Shown here piece by piece: positions 39,801-47,514 of a DNA stretch of 64,000 nucleotides (its first letter is position 1; the number at the start of each line of letters is the position of its first letter). Made by a program: the position numbers and the translations under genes. The DNA comes from an uncultured SAR86 cluster bacterium (GTDB lineage: Bacteria > Pseudomonadota > Gammaproteobacteria > Magnimaribacterales > TMED112): assembly GCA_902619265.1 (NCBI GenBank), contig CACNDL010000002.1:196505-260504 (forward strand). The letters run 5' to 3'. The notes beneath the pieces are model-generated. The model did no database searches, had not been told where the DNA came from, and saw only the letters and a program-made list of their open reading frames with translations.

Positions 39801-41303
39801 ATTATCATAAATTGATCTTATTTTTGAACTTATTGGGGATATAGGTGTATCGTCGCCCATAGATCCTGTTGGTTCATTGCTTTCTAGAGCATAGACCTTA
39901 AGCATCTCGATTTCCTCTTTATTCAATAAGAAACTATTACAAGATTCTCGAAAATATTTATCTGATATCTCTCTCATTTCAGGTCCTGAATAAGTGTGTA
40001 AATTCGCCTCAAGATGTTTTGCATTTTCTTTTAACCAATTTCTGTAGGGTTTTGAAGCTGAGAGTTTTTTATCAACTTCATCGTTCATCAGCAATTCTTT
40101 AGTATTCCTATCGAATAAAATCAATCCTCCTGGTCCAAGCCTGCCAGTTCCTACACACTTTATATTTTTAGTTTTATTCGATCCAACCTCAGAGGAGACG
40201 CAGACTGAATCGTCGTCAAAATACTCAATTCTGGCTGGTCTTAATCCGTTTCTGTCTAGAAAACATGAAACGTAATCGTCGTTTTGGAAGCATATTAGAG
40301 CAGGCCCATCCCATGCTTCCATATGCATAGAGTTATACTCATGAAAAGCTTTTTCATCCGGGTCCATCAGATCAGTATTTTGCCATGACGGTGGAATTAG
40401 CATTCTCGCGGCCCTACCAACATTTATGCCACCTAAAGTGAATAATTCTAGGATATTATCCAGAGAAGATGAGTCAGAACCTTCCTGATTTATTAAAGGA
40501 TAATATGCTGACAAATCACCTAATTTTCTTGATTTAAAATTTTGAATCCTAGCTGTTGCCCAATTTCTATTACCAGAAATTGTATTTATTTCTCCATTAT
40601 GAGCAATGTTTCTATATGGTTGAGCCAAGTGCCACTTTGGAGAGGTATTTGTTGAGAATCTAATGTGAAAAGTTGCTGATGCTGATGTATGAGACGGATC
40701 AGCAAGGTCAGTATAGAAATCTGAAAATACATCAGGATGTATCAGCCCTTTATACACGATTGTTTTAGCTGAAAAACTTACGCAATAGATCTCTTTCTCA
40801 GCACAAAAATTATTATCAAAATATTTTTTTATCTTAAAAAAAGATGGTTCATGATTAGAAGCAGTATTATTTTTTTTGGGGGCAACAAAGATTTGAATTA
40901 TCTTAGGACAAGATTTTTGTGCTAATTCTCCAAGTATATTTTTCTTGGCATCTACTTCTCTTTTGGCGATGATTTTAAGGTTAAATTTTGAGCAAATTTT
41001 CAAGAAAATTTTCTGATAGTCAAAATTATTTTGAACCATTAAGACAGCAATTGAAAAATTATTTGGTAGTATTAATTTTTGCTCTTCTAAGAGTTTTTTT
41101 TGGAAAAACTTTCGATCAATATCCAGTAAAATACCGCACCCATCTGTTGTCATTCCGTCATAACTTAAAGCACCTCTGTGCTTCATGTTCGATAATGATA
41201 AAAGAGACCTTTCTATTACAGAATGTGCGAATTCGTTGTTTTTATTGAATAAGACGCCTGTACCGCATGAATCGTGATCTTTTATATCAATTTTACCTTT
41301 CAT
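36891..41303 (-). CDS. gltB: Glutamate synthase (NADPH) large subunit
   Basis: GltB transfers the glutamine amide to 2-oxoglutarate. At 1470 aa it has the standard order: N-terminal glutamine amidotransferase with catalytic Cys13 (DSCGTG, so a 12-residue propeptide would be removed), a central domain, the FMN-binding synthase domain ([19 protein letters not shown]) with the 3Fe-4S cysteines in [20 protein letters not shown], and a C-terminal GXGXG beta-helix ([21 protein letters not shown]). It diverges from the glutamine-riboswitch/AmtB transcript, with 284 bp between start codons. Confidence 0.97.
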   Translation of the reverse strand: [1470 protein letters not shown]

Positions 41304-41397
41304 TAAGTTTAAAAATACTTTATTCGTTTTTTACTGTTGACTTTTTCATTATAGGGTATTAATTTGGATAATGTTAATTTATAACTTGTGTTTATAA

Positions 41398-41422
41398 CCC
41401 ATACTCCATGGGAAAAAAGGAG
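41398..41422 (+). ncRNA. Candidate H-type mini-pseudoknot, unit A
   Basis: CCCAT (41398-41402) pairs with ATGGG (41408-41412). The loop CTCC (41404-41407) is complementary to GGAG (41419-41422), joined by six A. This makes an H-type pseudoknot with an A-rich third loop. Unit B, 51 nt on, repeats the layout with a compensatory pair change. Structure is predicted from sequence only. Confidence 0.55.
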
Positions 41423-41448
41423 CCCATATAACATGGGTTAAAAGTTAA

Positions 41449-41472
41449 ACCATCTCCATGGTAAAAAAGGAG
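41449..41472 (+). ncRNA. Candidate H-type mini-pseudoknot, unit B
   Basis: ACCAT (41449-41453) pairs with ATGGT (41458-41462), loop CTCC (41454-41457), six A, then GGAG (41469-41472). Compared with unit A, the outer C-G pair has become A-U while loop, A-run and GGAG are unchanged. It ends directly before the glutamine-aptamer core (the gap is six bases). Confidence 0.55.
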
Positions 41473-41476
41473 CGGA

Positions 41477-41526
41477 ATCGTTCATCCATTTACGGACGGA
41501 AGTAAGCAACAGCTGAAGGAACGCGC
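41477..41526 (+). promoter_or_regulatory. Glutamine riboswitch (glnA RNA motif)
   Basis: The conserved blocks of the glnA-type glutamine aptamer are present in order: ATCGTTCATCC, GGACGGAAGTA and GAAGGAACGCGC. P1 pairs CGTTC (41479-41483) with GAACG (41519-41523), P2 is a short TCC/GGA hairpin (41485-41487 with 41494-41496), and P3 is AGC-AACA-GCT (41505-41514). GGAAGTA is the loop-E element. It lies 62 nt before the start of an outer-membrane protein gene followed by amtB, and diverges from gltBD, which is the right metabolic context. It should tune ammonium uptake to glutamine. Confidence 0.85.
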
Positions 41527-41575
41527 TTAATTTTCTATGCAAGGTTTGACCCTTTTTTTTATAGCGCATTTTTTT
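41523..41575 (+). terminator. Possible riboswitch expression platform (terminator-like)
   Basis: GCGCT (41523-41527) can pair with AGCGC (41563-41567), followed by A and seven T (41569-41575), directly before the AAGGAG ribosome-binding site. A second short hairpin, AAGG/CCTT (41541-41544 with 41551-41554), leads into T-rich DNA. The first stem overlaps the 3' strand of aptamer P1 by one base, so folding could be exclusive. Both stems are short, hence low confidence. Confidence 0.4.
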
Positions 41576-41587
41576 AAGGAGATGTTT

Positions 41588-42184
41588 ATGAAAAAGGGAA
41601 TGATGACATTAGTCATGTTTCTAACTTTACCGTTGTTTGCTGATATATCTGCAAACTTCTCTTTTACGACTAACTACGTTTGGCGAGGCATGACTCAGAC
41701 AATGGATGATCCTGGCTATAGTGGTGGTTTTGACTATACCGATGATTCTGGTTTTTACGCTGGAACATGGGGTTCAAACGTTGCTTTTGGGGGCGCAGGT
41801 CTTGAATTAGATACCTATGCTGGTTACTCGGGAACTTCTGAAGTAGGCTTTGACTATGATATAGGTTACATAGATTACGCTTATCCTGGTACTACTGGAG
41901 ATTTTGAGGAGTTTTATTTCTCAGCATCATACGACGGTATAGGTTTTTCTTACTATTCACCTCTTGAGGGCGATGCTGATTATCTAGAAGCTTTCTACTC
42001 AGATGATTACGTAACGGTTTCATATGGTGATTACAATACTTATGGAACGAATTTCTTAGTTGCTTACTCTTTCCCATTACTGGGATATGACGCTTCAATA
42101 GGTTACACCTCATTTGAGGCAGAAGAAGGCACTGAAATGGAAGACGAGGACGGAGTTGTCTTTACATTGAGTGCGTCTTTTTAA
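41588..42184 (+). CDS. Gcw_chp/TIGR02001-family outer-membrane protein
   Basis: ATG 41588 has AAGGAG 6 nt upstream and yields a signal peptide (MKKGMMTLVMFLTLPLFA); in-frame ATGs at 41537 and 41582 are less likely. The mature protein, about 180 aa, is rich in Tyr, Gly and Asp and alternates as a beta-barrel: SANFSFTTNYVWRGMTQT is the family's typical opening, and it ends with aromatic-alternating VFTLSASF, as outer-membrane barrels do. The family is repeatedly found upstream of glnK/amtB, as here. It may be a porin for nitrogen compounds (inference). Confidence 0.88.
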   Translation: MKKGMMTLVMFLTLPLFADISANFSFTTNYVWRGMTQTMDDPGYSGGFDYTDDSGFYAGTWGSNVAFGGAGLELDTYAGYSGTSEVGFDYDIGYIDYAYPGTTGDFEEFYFSASYDGIGFSYYSPLEGDADYLEAFYSDDYVTVSYGDYNTYGTNFLVAYSFPLLGYDASIGYTSFEAEEGTEMEDEDGVVFTLSASF

Positions 42185-42202
42185 CGATAAAGGATAGATA
42201 GA

Positions 42203-43483
42203 ATGGATGAATTAGCATTTGGTTTAAATACCTTTTATTTCGTTGTAATGGGAGCACTTGTAATGTGGATGGCTGCAGGATTTACCATGCTTGAAGCAGG
42301 ACTTGTGAGAAAGAAAAATACCGCAGAAATAGTTACAAAAAACATTGGCCTTTATTCGATAGCCTGTACGATGTTTATGATTTGTGGTTATTCGGCGTTG
42401 TATGCGTCTTCTGGAAATGGCGTCATACCTGATTTTACTTTCGAATTTATGCATACAGAACCCGGCTCTGCTGAAGTTGAGTATGTTGATGGTTCAGTAT
42501 ACGCCGCGGGCGCGTCTGACTTTTTCTTTCAAGTAGTTTTTGTTGCAACGGCAGTTTCTATCATTTCTGGTGCAGTTGCAGAGAGAATGAATCAATGGCC
42601 ATTTTTTGCTCTCGCAGCTTTCGTGGCTGGGTTTGTTTACCCAGTGCAAGGATACTGGAATTGGGGTGGTGGATTCCTAAAAACTGCAGTTGAAGATGGC
42701 GGTTATGGCTACATAGATTTTGCAGGTTCTGGAACAGTTCATCTCCTTGGTGGTGCTTGTGCATTAGCTGCAGCGCTATTTATTGGCCCTCGTATGGGCA
42801 AGTACGGAAAAGTTACTGGTAAACTCGCTGGGCTGTTTCCGAAAGCAAAAACAAATAAACTCTATGGTGCAAATATGCCTATAGCAGCTCTAGGTACTTT
42901 CATTTTGTGGCTAGGTTGGTTTGGTTTTAATGGTGGATCATGGCTATCAACTCACACAGCAGAAGCAGCGCATGGCTTTTCACACGTTGTAATGAATACA
43001 AATGCCGCAGCAGCTGGTGGAGTTATTGCTTGTTTACTAGTAGCAAGAATTTTCTTCAAGAAAACTAATCTCATATATGCATTGAATGGTGCGATTGGTG
43101 GTTTAGTTGCAATTACAGCTGGACCTGACACTCCTACCGTGTTTCAAGCAACTATGATAGGTGCTGTTGGTGGCTTACTTTGCTATGGCTCTTTAGTAGC
43201 ATTTGAACAATTCTTCAAAGTTGATGACCCCGTTGGAGCTATTTCAGCTCACGGTACAGCTGGTGTATTTGGTGTAATGGTTGTTCCTCTTACTAATGAA
43301 GGTGCAACTGTTATGGGACAAGCTGCAGGCGTGCTTTCGATTGCTGCCTGGGGATTTGTATTAACTTATGCATTTTTATTCTTGCTGAATATGGTAGTCC
43401 CAGTAACCGCATCTGAAGAAATTCAGAAGAAAGGATTGGATGCTGAAGAAATTGGTATAGAAGCTTACCCAGAATTTAAATAG
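42203..43483 (+). CDS. amtB: Ammonium transporter
   Basis: An inner-membrane ammonium channel, 426 aa, with about 11 helices. Family motifs: LNTFYFVVMGALVMWMAAGF, MLEAGLVRKKN, DFAGSGTVHLLGGACALAAA and WLGWFGFNGGS, the last two covering the pore His and the selectivity region; the second pore His is in ISAHGTAGVFGV. It begins 18 nt after the Gcw_chp stop, with AAAGGATAG upstream. A glnK gene, nearly always beside amtB, is absent, so PII control must come from elsewhere. Confidence 0.97.
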   Translation: MDELAFGLNTFYFVVMGALVMWMAAGFTMLEAGLVRKKNTAEIVTKNIGLYSIACTMFMICGYSALYASSGNGVIPDFTFEFMHTEPGSAEVEYVDGSVYAAGASDFFFQVVFVATAVSIISGAVAERMNQWPFFALAAFVAGFVYPVQGYWNWGGGFLKTAVEDGGYGYIDFAGSGTVHLLGGACALAAALFIGPRMGKYGKVTGKLAGLFPKAKTNKLYGANMPIAALGTFILWLGWFGFNGGSWLSTHTAEAAHGFSHVVMNTNAAAAGGVIACLLVARIFFKKTNLIYALNGAIGGLVAITAGPDTPTVFQATMIGAVGGLLCYGSLVAFEQFFKVDDPVGAISAHGTAGVFGVMVVPLTNEGATVMGQAAGVLSIAAWGFVLTYAFLFLLNMVVPVTASEEIQKKGLDAEEIGIEAYPEFK

Positions 43484-43488
43484 AGATT

Positions 43489-43556
43489 GAGCGAGGGAAA
43501 AAACTTTTTACTCTCATGTTTTTACCCCTATTAACTTATAGTTTTTTTTCTCGCTT
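43489..43556 (+). repeat. Long-stem hairpin downstream of amtB
   Basis: A 16-bp arm at 43489-43504 (GAGCGAGGGAAAAAAC) pairs with 43541-43556 (GTTTTTTTTCTCGCTT), with three G-U pairs and a 36-nt loop. No T-run follows, so it is not a classic terminator; it may protect the 3' end of the transcript or mark a processing site. Confidence 0.5.
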
Positions 43557-43595
43557 AAGCTTAATCAAATAGCAAAAATTCTTTAAGATGGTTTT

Positions 43596-45122
43596 ATGAA
43601 AAATAAAGCCATCTTTTTTTTATTTTTATCTTCAATCTTTTGTAATGCCGAATCATTACAGTTTCTTTCAGTTCAAGAATTTAAAGAATCCATTACTTTA
43701 AGCCAAAATAAAAAGGCTTTTCTAGACAATTATTTGAAAACAATAAATGAATTAGATATTGAGGTAAATTCAATTATTGCTACCTACGATTCAAGTGAAA
43801 TATATAAAGCATACGTTTATGGACGAAATAAAGAGTGGCAAGGTGTACCCATAATCATAAAGGACAACATAGATTCTTTAGGATTGCCTAATACGGCAGG
43901 GTCACTTTCTATGCTTGATAACTTTCCCAGAAGAGATGCTCATATTGTAAATAAATTAAAAAAAACAGGTTTTTTGGTTGTAGGCAAAGCCAATCTTTCA
44001 GAGTGGGCAAATTTTCGAGGTAGAAATTCAGTTAGCGGATGGTCAAGCTTTGGTGGACAAACAAAAAATCCATATGACCTTGAATATAATCCTTGTGGAT
44101 CAAGTTCTGGTAGCGCTGCTGCTGTTGCTTTGGGTTTGGTACCTGTATCAATAGGAACGGAAACAAATGGTTCTATAACTTGTCCTGCCTCGATTAATGG
44201 TGTGGTGGGTATTAAACCAACCGTAGGCTTAGTAAGCAGACATGGAATAATCCCAATATCCTCTACTCAAGACACGGCTGGCCCAATGGCACGAAATGTT
44301 TTAGATGCAGCCATTGTGCTTAAAAGTATTTCAGGAAAAGACCCAAAGGATAAAGCTACTAGCAATATACCCAAAAATTTTGATTATTCTGCTTTGGTAC
44401 GTTTAAACAGCGGCTATCTCAAGGGAAAAAGGATTGGGCTAATAATGCCAAGTGATGGAGATTTAGAAATAACTTTTACACTTATCAGAAAAGCAGAAAA
44501 AGTTTTTACAGAAGCTGGAGCTCAAATTGTTCCGCTAAAACTAAAACCCTTGCCTAATAATTTTTGGGCCTCTGCCCTTTTTATTCTTGAACATGAATTT
44601 TTTATTGGGCTAAATGATTACCTGAAAAAATCTAGATCCTCTATGAGAGACATGCAGTCAATAGTGGATTTTAATAATGCGAATAAAAAAGACACCATGA
44701 GTTTTTATGGCCAAGAATATTTTATAAGCAGTATCGCAGCAGCACCTGGGAAAAAAATTAAAGATAAATTTACTGTCGATATTTATCAAGAAGCTCTCGA
44801 AATAGTAGGTTTCTCAAGAAGTTATTTGGATGATATTCTGAATGAAAATAAACTCGATGCTGTGGTTGGATTAACAAGAAATACTGCATGGAAAATTGAT
44901 TATAAGAATGGAGATAATTTTGAAAATGGATGGGGAAATGGTGCTCTATCTGCTATTTCTGGTTATCCACATATAACCATTCCATTAGAAATGGTTAACG
45001 GTTTCCCCACTGGACTATCATTTATGGGAACTGCTTGGGATGAAGTTAATCTAATTAATCTCGCTTACGCTTTTGAGCAAAAGAATAAATTTTTTCCTAG
45101 ACCACCTCTAAACAAGAATTAA
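43596..45122 (+). CDS. Amidase (amidase-signature family), exported
   Basis: The 508-aa protein has a signal peptide (MKNKAIFFLFLSSIFCNAES). The amidase-signature catalytic set is present: Lys89 in IIKDNID, the cis-Ser in CGSSSGSAAAVALG (167-180) and the nucleophile Ser193 in ETNGSITCPAS. It is not GatA, given the signal peptide and isolated context; probably a periplasmic amide hydrolase of unknown substrate. Its position downstream of AmtB would suit release of ammonium from amides (inference). It converges on holB with a 26-nt coding overlap. Confidence 0.85.
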   Translation: MKNKAIFFLFLSSIFCNAESLQFLSVQEFKESITLSQNKKAFLDNYLKTINELDIEVNSIIATYDSSEIYKAYVYGRNKEWQGVPIIIKDNIDSLGLPNTAGSLSMLDNFPRRDAHIVNKLKKTGFLVVGKANLSEWANFRGRNSVSGWSSFGGQTKNPYDLEYNPCGSSSGSAAAVALGLVPVSIGTETNGSITCPASINGVVGIKPTVGLVSRHGIIPISSTQDTAGPMARNVLDAAIVLKSISGKDPKDKATSNIPKNFDYSALVRLNSGYLKGKRIGLIMPSDGDLEITFTLIRKAEKVFTEAGAQIVPLKLKPLPNNFWASALFILEHEFFIGLNDYLKKSRSSMRDMQSIVDFNNANKKDTMSFYGQEYFISSIAAAPGKKIKDKFTVDIYQEALEIVGFSRSYLDDILNENKLDAVVGLTRNTAWKIDYKNGDNFENGWGNGALSAISGYPHITIPLEMVNGFPTGLSFMGTAWDEVNLINLAYAFEQKNKFFPRPPLNKN

Positions 45123-45912
45123 TTCTTAATTTAATCACATCCAAACTAAGGTTATTGGGTAGGTTGATTGATTTCTTTATATCCATTAATTTACTCAAAT
45201 TCTTTAATGAAATTTTTGTTTTGGAGTCAATCTTTAACTTTTGAAGGTAAATCAAATAATCAGTAAACCCAGAAATTTCTTCTCGATCTTTAGAATTAAT
45301 ATCTCGCCCATTTAAAAATGAATCATATTTTTCCATTTTTTTTGCAACATCTACCAAAGATGATTCAAGCTCCTTTGGATTTTCAGATAAGAACCCTATT
45401 GCACTTGCAGAGAAGCTTTGATTGCTAGTAGACAGAAATCCCTTCACTTCCTCAATAGATGGCTTTGGAATTCTTGATATGTGAAACCTACTTTTAATAG
45501 TTGAGGGAATTGAGGATAAATTATTAGTCGAGATAATTATAAAAGTCTGATCACCAGAGTCCTCTGCGACTTTAAGTAAAGAATTATAACCATCAATTCT
45601 AATGTCTTCCCCTCCCTGAATAAAAAGTAATTTTTTACCTGTTGAGCTTAGTGATAAAAAATCTTTTGGTTCTCTTAACTCAGCAATAGGAATATTATTT
45701 TTTTCAGGATCTTTTTTTAGAAAATAAAAATTATGGGATGCTATGTTTTCTAATTCTAAATTCTTGTAATCTTTGCCATCAATTCTTGTTATAAAGGCTT
45801 TTGCAATTTCTCTTGCGACTTCTTTGATATCTTGGCCATCAGAACCACTTAAAATAGTTTTTGGTTTTATGTTGTCTTGGTGTTCTAAGAATTTTTTATT
45901 CCAAGGAAGCAT
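45097..45912 (-). CDS. holB: DNA polymerase III subunit delta'
   Basis: A clamp-loader subunit, 271 aa. It begins PWNKKFLEHQDNIKPKTILSG (split around residues 3-23) and shows RSRFH-type sensor text (IKSRFHISRIPKPS). It lacks a proper P-loop and the zinc cysteines are missing, so it is a short, diverged version. Placement directly after tmk, overlapping by 17 nt, is the conserved tmk-holB order and makes the call reliable. Confidence 0.85.
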   Translation of the reverse strand: MLPWNKKFLEHQDNIKPKTILSGSDGQDIKEVAREIAKAFITRIDGKDYKNLELENIASHNFYFLKKDPEKNNIPIAELREPKDFLSLSSTGKKLLFIQGGEDIRIDGYNSLLKVAEDSGDQTFIIISTNNLSSIPSTIKSRFHISRIPKPSIEEVKGFLSTSNQSFSASAIGFLSENPKELESSLVDVAKKMEKYDSFLNGRDINSKDREEISGFTDYLIYLQKLKIDSKTKISLKNLSKLMDIKKSINLPNNLSLDVIKLRINSCLEVV

Positions 45913-46513
45913 TTATCTTTTCTAATGTTTTATTAATTATTTCTTTTTTAAGTTCTTCAATACTTTTATTAGCATCAAGACATACGACTCTGTGAGGATT
46001 TTTTTCGGCTATTTTTAGATATCCTTGTCGTACTTTTTCAAAAAATTCCAAAGGTTCGCTTTCCATTCTATCCATCTCTCTTTCAGATATCCTATCTTTA
46101 GATTTTTCTGCAGATATATCCATATAAAATGTTAAGTCAGGTGTTAAAAGTTCAGAACTTTCGTGGACATAGTTTATAAAATCGATACTTAAACCTTTCC
46201 CAAAGCATTGATAAGCTTTAGTTGCATCGGCATATCTGTCAGCTATTACAATACAACCTTTGTCTAAGCTTTCTCTGAGTATATTTTGATCTAAATGTTT
46301 TCTGGATGCGTATAGCAAGAATGCTTCGGTAATAGGATCTATAGTTTCATCAGTATCTTCAAGAAATATTTCCCGTATTCTTTCCCCTAGAACTGTTGTG
46401 CCTGGTTCTCTAAGTTTTTTTACGTCATGACCTAAATCTTTAAGAGAAGATTCTAGCAGCTCAATTTGTGTGGATTTTCCTGATCCCTCAATGCCTTCAA
46501 ATGATATAAACAC
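45896..46513 (-). CDS. tmk: Thymidylate kinase
   Basis: Tmk phosphorylates dTMP. The 205-aa protein has the P-loop EGIEGSGKSTQ, the DRY-type motif ADRYADATKAYQ and the LID region RISEREMDRME. The start is ATG 46513, 8 nt after mltG. It overlaps holB by 17 nt. It lies in the fab-mltG-tmk-holB block found across gammaproteobacteria. Confidence 0.96.
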   Translation of the reverse strand: MFISFEGIEGSGKSTQIELLESSLKDLGHDVKKLREPGTTVLGERIREIFLEDTDETIDPITEAFLLYASRKHLDQNILRESLDKGCIVIADRYADATKAYQCFGKGLSIDFINYVHESSELLTPDLTFYMDISAEKSKDRISEREMDRMESEPLEFFEKVRQGYLKIAEKNPHRVVCLDANKSIEELKKEIINKTLEKINASLE

Positions 46514-46521
46514 AATCTATA

Positions 46522-47514
46522 TTATTTACTGTAAATGTATTTTTTTACAGCCTTATTATGCTCTTCGTATGTTTTTGAAAAAATATGAGACCCATCTCCT
46601 TTTGCAACAAAATAATAAAATTCTCCAGGTGATGATTTAATCGCTGCATCTATGGCTCCTTTTGATGGATAACAAATTGGACCAGGCGGCAATCCTTTAT
46701 TTTGATATGTGTTATATGGGTTTTTATCATCTAGTACTGCTCTACCAATTTTTTTTCCGTAATCACCGTAAAACCCGTACGAGGATGTCGGATCAGCTTG
46801 TAACCTCATATCGATATTAAGTCTTGATAAAAATACAGAAGCTATTTTTTCTTGCTCAGACGGCAGCACTGCCTCTCTTTCAATTATTGAAGCCAAAACT
46901 AATGCCTCATAAGGTGATTGCAAAGGATTATTTTTTGATTTTTCTTTCCATGCATTGTTCAAGTACTCATCTAAAAATAATTTTGAGTTGTTTAAAACCT
47001 TCTTTAAATCTTGAGCGTCGCTAAAAAAATACGTATCCGGCATGATCAAAGCCTCTTTTGCAAAAATATCTCTAACACTTTGAGGTACCTCAAAATTAAG
47101 ATTTTGATCTTCAATAATATTTTCTAAATTGACTAAATTATTTTTTGCAACAGTACCTTCAATTATAGCAATTTTGAAAAGCTGGACATCACCGTCTTCA
47201 AAACGCTCTATGAGTTCAGAGACTGTAGTATTAGGGAAAATATTGTATCTACCAGCTTTTATTACAGGGGATTCTTTAAACATATATTTAAACCTGATCC
47301 ACCAAGTGCTAGATAGATTATATTTTTCCTCAAGATTGGAGAGTATTCCATACAAACTGTCACCTCTCTCAACGATAAAGGTTTGATTGGCATCTTGTAC
47401 GGGTATTTTTTGCAGTAAGGCAAACTGTAGTCTTATTGAAACAAAAATTAAACTAACAAATAGAACAAGAAGAAGAGACTTCTTAACTATTCTTTTCGAT
47501 CCAATCGACGGCAC
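46522..47514 (-). CDS. mltG: Endolytic murein transglycosylase MltG
   Basis: MltG cleaves nascent glycan strands in the inner membrane. A transmembrane helix ([17 protein letters not shown]) is followed by a LysM-like part ([17 protein letters not shown]) and the YceG domain with the catalytic Glu in [20 protein letters not shown], then [10 protein letters not shown] and [17 protein letters not shown]. Start is uncertain: the frame is open inside acpP to 47595. GTG at 47514 gives a normal basic N-terminus before the helix but overlaps acpP by 32 nt; ATG 47547 is an alternative. Confidence 0.9.
   Translation of the reverse strand: MPSIGSKRIVKKSLLLVLFVSLIFVSIRLQFALLQKIPVQDANQTFIVERGDSLYGILSNLEEKYNLSSTWWIRFKYMFKESPVIKAGRYNIFPNTTVSELIERFEDGDVQLFKIAIIEGTVAKNNLVNLENIIEDQNLNFEVPQSVRDIFAKEALIMPDTYFFSDAQDLKKVLNNSKLFLDEYLNNAWKEKSKNNPLQSPYEALVLASIIEREAVLPSEQEKIASVFLSRLNIDMRLQADPTSSYGFYGDYGKKIGRAVLDDKNPYNTYQNKGLPPGPICYPSKGAIDAAIKSSPGEFYYFVAKGDGSHIFSKTYEEHNKAVKKYIYSK

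Larger units (their letters stand above)
41304..41587. other. gltB / Gcw_chp-amtB divergent control region
   Basis: This is one of the longest non-coding stretches. From left to right it holds AT-rich promoter-like DNA (TTGACT at 41337-41342, several TATAAT-like hexamers, no confident pair), two tandem hairpin/pseudoknot units, a glutamine-aptamer match, and a T-rich terminator-like segment before the ribosome-binding site at 41576-41581. No sigma-54 (GG-N10-GC) site was recognised. Confidence 0.7.

Noticed and set aside
41398-41472. Known preQ1-I riboswitch
   Set aside because: The layout is similar, with a small pseudoknot and A-rich tail, but the conserved preQ1 loop and tail bases are absent and the downstream genes are unrelated to queuosine.
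41537-41587. Upstream in-frame ATG for the Gcw_chp gene
   Set aside because: It would place residues encoded by the T-rich platform before a normal signal peptide and has no ribosome-binding site, while ATG 41588 has AAGGAG at good spacing.
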